Assembly: GCA_017964865.1 (NCBI GenBank)
Contig: JAGCRE010000042.1
Coordinates: forward strand, 1-6,382
Length of the DNA: 6,382 bases
Origin: Alphaproteobacteria bacterium
Lineage (GTDB): Bacteria; Pseudomonadota; Alphaproteobacteria; Rs-D84
Direction: 5' to 3'
A program made the translations under genes and the position numbers. This document shows positions 5,901 through 6,382 of the stretch, one piece after another (position 1 is the first letter of the stretch; every line of letters begins with the position of its first letter). The notes below the pieces were generated by a model. The model made no database searches. It worked only from the letters and a program-made list of their open reading frames with translations, and had not been told where the DNA came from.

Positions 5901-6382
5901 TATTGCTTGTACCACTTGAGCACGTTGAACAGGCATTACTATTCTTATAACTGTTCGCAGCACATCCCGAACTCTTGATTGTGCAAAGATTCGATACAGT
6001 GTTTGCAGACCATGATGGTGTTTCCCAACCGTCTGAACCACTGCGGACATTTGCACTGTTCGAACAAGTCGTTGCACAGGTTGTTGCTGCATCAGTATTA
6101 AATGCTGTACCTGTTCCAGATGTTGTTGTTCCAACTGGACACGCAGTACATGTTGACGAACCTGTCGAACTATAAGAACCAGTTGTGCATGCTGTCCCAG
6201 TATAGGTCGCAGTTCCACCATCTGTGTTATAGTAAATGGTTCCTGTGCTTGTGCAGTACTTACCAGCACTACAGTTGCTCGCACCGGCTCCGGCACTCGC
6301 TACCTGTTGACCCGCTGTCAACGTCAGGTAACATTTACCGACACTGGTTGCACCAGCTGCAGATTGCGTGTACTTGCTGTTC
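2902..6382 (-). CDS. Giant cysteine-rich repeat protein with ephrin-receptor/GCC2_GCC3-like modules, C-terminal part (runs off the right edge)
   Basis: The frame stays open for 1159 codons to the window edge, where it is still inside a repeat, so the start and any signal peptide lie outside. About 79 residues are Cys (hand count); Gly, Ser, Thr, Ala, Asn and Tyr dominate and charge is low. Numbering from the edge, it contains five CYLT...AG.YVA...C..GYC modules starting at residues 17, 175, 286, 346 and 581, and CxxC-ended TYNANTGS...SSACTSC units near 225-266 and 396-416. Paired GYFCAGGAKTATP blocks lie at 629-659 and 729-759, and a block of ~70 residues is present at 63-133 and 907-974. Aromatic, non-repetitive islands lie at ~450-535 and ~790-860, the second with a DxDxDG loop. 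Residues 1092-1159 are Cys-free. The CxxC and GxY spacing resembles ephrin-receptor-like/GCC2_GCC3 modules, so disulfide-bonded, exported or surface-exposed protein is inferred. No membrane segment or LPxTG-like anchor is visible in this part. Function unknown. Confidence 0.85.
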   Translation of the reverse strand, partial: NSKYTQSAAGATSVGKCYLTLTAGQQVASAGAGASNCSAGKYCTSTGTIYYNTDGGTATYTGTACTTGSYSSTGSSTCTACPVGTTTSGTGTAFNTDAATTCATTCSNSANVRSGSDGWETPSWSANTVSNLCTIKSSGCAANSYKNSNACSTCSSGTSNKYTKSTAGTTTVNNCYLTLTAGNYVASAGGGAVTCAAGGYCTSTANIYYGGTHSDSHPTTGGRTACGKGTYNANTGSTSSSACTSCGDGTYNPNTGSTASSACLACSSLKSEYTKSDSGRDATTDCYLNTSATKYVATANENQVTCAANGYCPGSVKVYYGSTGGRTACTSPYSSASTGQDDANDCYLTTTAGNYVATAGAGQVTCAAGGYCAGGSTIYKGGSVSGRSTTGGRTACAAGTANANTGSSASSACASCTGFTYAAGTGNTSCSACPTAADHKQTTFNSALYDGNSVTSTNAVSKTGATAITQCEVQNWLSGTRGKANEHATYNTSSQKYDVYVWHKWTDAHAGYYLTSKDSCGSYAYYQDAKQCPAGSYCPGKERVECNSSNESTVHTTNFGLNSCPNAYPNSATGTTTINNCYLTLVAGKYVSAAKAGASACPGGKYSTSTANIYYDGSGHTTTSTCSDINAGYFCAGGAKTATPSSSSDSVSGAACGGCSGRNSFSGAGASSCSTVSSGYYSTGCNGSNNLCTGQSQCTAGYYCASGVRNTCAGGKYSSTSGATSCSNITAGYFCAGGAKTATPTSTSDSVSGAACGQCTSDSTTGRPTYTESTGGAASCSVCPAVASSSAYASRVKSYSGWWGSGNTGPHNSVTGCITNFYDNDDDGNYNIYCHYDTTSSDYTRCYTQRATACAAGKYDTLESTPEWVGGNTQAANCTGVDCMKGKVCTNTTAGYYSPADALTQTACVTGSYSSAGASSCTACPGGKTTSGTGTAFNTDANTTCATSCSSIANLKAWATPSWNSSNNTMSNLCSVGTCLAGSYKSSNTCPICATDKYSADGATSCTSCLTNYHITGTARTDHDASSDCKISCSGGYYLKTANDTSCTAVGAGKYAAASSIAHGSTGSATSCSTGLTTIGYGPGADEAGDCGRILHTGDGKLYLRSTKKTTKTFNVKVGDTTFYGNMSTTEKNMSDGVSKKLKVKDNGTTYWVHDDSVN
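2905..3108 (-). other. Cysteine-free C-terminal domain of the cysteine-rich protein
   Basis: The last 68 residues begin after the final Cys (codon 3109-3111). They contain LHTGDGKLYLRSTKKT, then alternating hydrophobic/polar stretches (FNVKVGDTTFYGNM, KKLKVKDNGTTYWVHDD), and end in SVN. Lys-rich and probably beta-stranded, it has none of the Gly/Ser/Thr/Cys repeat character of the rest. A role in sorting, export or cell-surface attachment would fit its place at the extreme C-terminus; this is inference. Confidence 0.6.
3460..3663 (-). repeat. Long intragenic repeat block, downstream copy (partner at 5983-6195)
   Basis: Encodes residues 907-974 counted from the window edge, with SGTGTAFNTDA, TTCAT, then TPSW and SNLC. 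The same order of motifs occurs at residues 63-133, about 2.5 kb upstream in the gene, with 11 identical residues in a row (SGTGTAFNTDA). The copies differ by a few codons around ANLKAWATPSW versus ANVRSGSDGWETPSW, so they are an old, diverged duplication. Confidence 0.75.
4105..4197 (-). repeat. 93-bp direct repeat, copy 2 (GYFCAGGAKTATP block)
   Basis: Pairs with 4405-4497, exactly 300 bp apart. About 80 of 93 bases match by eye. The encoded blocks (residues 729-759 and 629-659) share AGYFCAGGAKTATP and SDSVSGAACG. The spacing equals 100 codons, so recombination between copies keeps the frame. Confidence 0.85.
4405..4497 (-). repeat. 93-bp direct repeat, copy 1 (GYFCAGGAKTATP block)
   Basis: Partner of 4105-4197. 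The two share an exact 27-base stretch (4466-4492 here, 4166-4192 in the other copy), the longest identity I noticed between repeats in this gene. Confidence 0.85.
5584..5703 (-). repeat. Two tandem 60-bp units (20 residues each)
   Basis: Units 5644-5703 and 5584-5643 encode GKGTYNANTGSTSSSACTSC and GDGTYNPNTGSTASSACLAC. Each has the G.GTY...G....C..C pattern typical of ephrin-receptor-like modules. The protein copies are far closer than the DNA copies, which suggests selection on the protein. A degenerate third unit (AAGTANANTGSSASSACASC) is encoded around 5134-5193. Confidence 0.8.
5983..6195 (-). repeat. Long intragenic repeat block, upstream copy (partner at 3460-3663)
   Basis: Encodes residues 63-133 from the window edge: TGSYSSTGSSTCTACP, then SGTGTAFNTDA, TTCATTC, TPSW and SNLC. 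It is the earlier of the two copies in the gene. It has a few extra codons between ANV and TPSW compared with its partner. Confidence 0.75.

Larger units (their letters stand above)
4561..6333 (-). repeat. Five dispersed CYLT / GYC modules of 27 codons
   Basis: Copies lie at 6253-6333, 5779-5859, 5446-5526, 5266-5346 and 4561-4641. The consensus is C-Y-L-T/N-x-x-A-G/T-x-Y-V-x-[ST]-A, a short Gly/Ala-rich turn, then C-x-x-[GN]-[KG]-Y-C. The last copy lacks the final Cys (it has GGKYSTST). Four of the five are followed within about ten residues by an IYY- or VYY-like aromatic strand; the fourth has IYK. The spacing is irregular (158, 111, 60 and 235 residues), so these are mosaic modules rather than a tandem array. 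Confidence 0.8.

Overview
The window most likely comes from an uncultured alphaproteobacterium. The evidence is the XRE regulator, whose FQQIQKYE...NRISASRL core is typical of an alphaproteobacterial family, and a tadA gene head-to-head with rsmD. The long cysteine-rich repeat protein recalls proteins I associate with host-associated (gut-type) alphaproteobacterial genomes; that is an impression from memory, not a search result. Base composition is moderately AT-rich, and the intergenic regions are more AT-rich than the genes.

Layout. Bases 1-194 (minus) hold the 5' part of rsmD, a 16S rRNA guanine-N2 methyltransferase. It is divergent from tadA (212-661, plus), the tRNA adenosine deaminase that makes wobble inosine. 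tadA converges on gpmI (656-2128, minus), cofactor-independent phosphoglycerate mutase, and their ends overlap by 6 bp. gpmI has an in-frame TAA at codon 403, although the reading frame and all downstream catalytic residues are otherwise intact. gpmI diverges from an XRE-family helix-turn-helix regulator (2247-2660, plus). The 118-bp gap between them holds two back-to-back promoters whose -35 boxes touch, with a small inverted repeat over them. Bases 2661-2901 are intergenic: a bidirectional intrinsic terminator at 2737-2760, then a run of inverted repeats. Two of these pair fully only as minus-strand RNA, which points to a structured 3' UTR of the next gene.

Bases 2902-6382 (more than half the window) are the 3' part of one very large minus-strand gene that runs off the right edge. 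Its 1159 visible residues contain about 79 cysteines (hand count). They are built from imperfect repeats rich in Gly, Ser, Thr and Cys that resemble ephrin-receptor/GCC2_GCC3-type modules. Within them lie a few aromatic, less repetitive islands, one with a DxDxDG calcium-loop motif, and the protein ends in a cysteine-free 68-residue domain. It is probably an exported or surface protein; its N-terminus is outside the window.

The left half is housekeeping: rRNA and tRNA modification, glycolysis, and a regulator that may control itself and gpmI. The right half is an accessory surface-type gene separated from it by the terminator. I see no mobile elements, RNA genes or CRISPR arrays.
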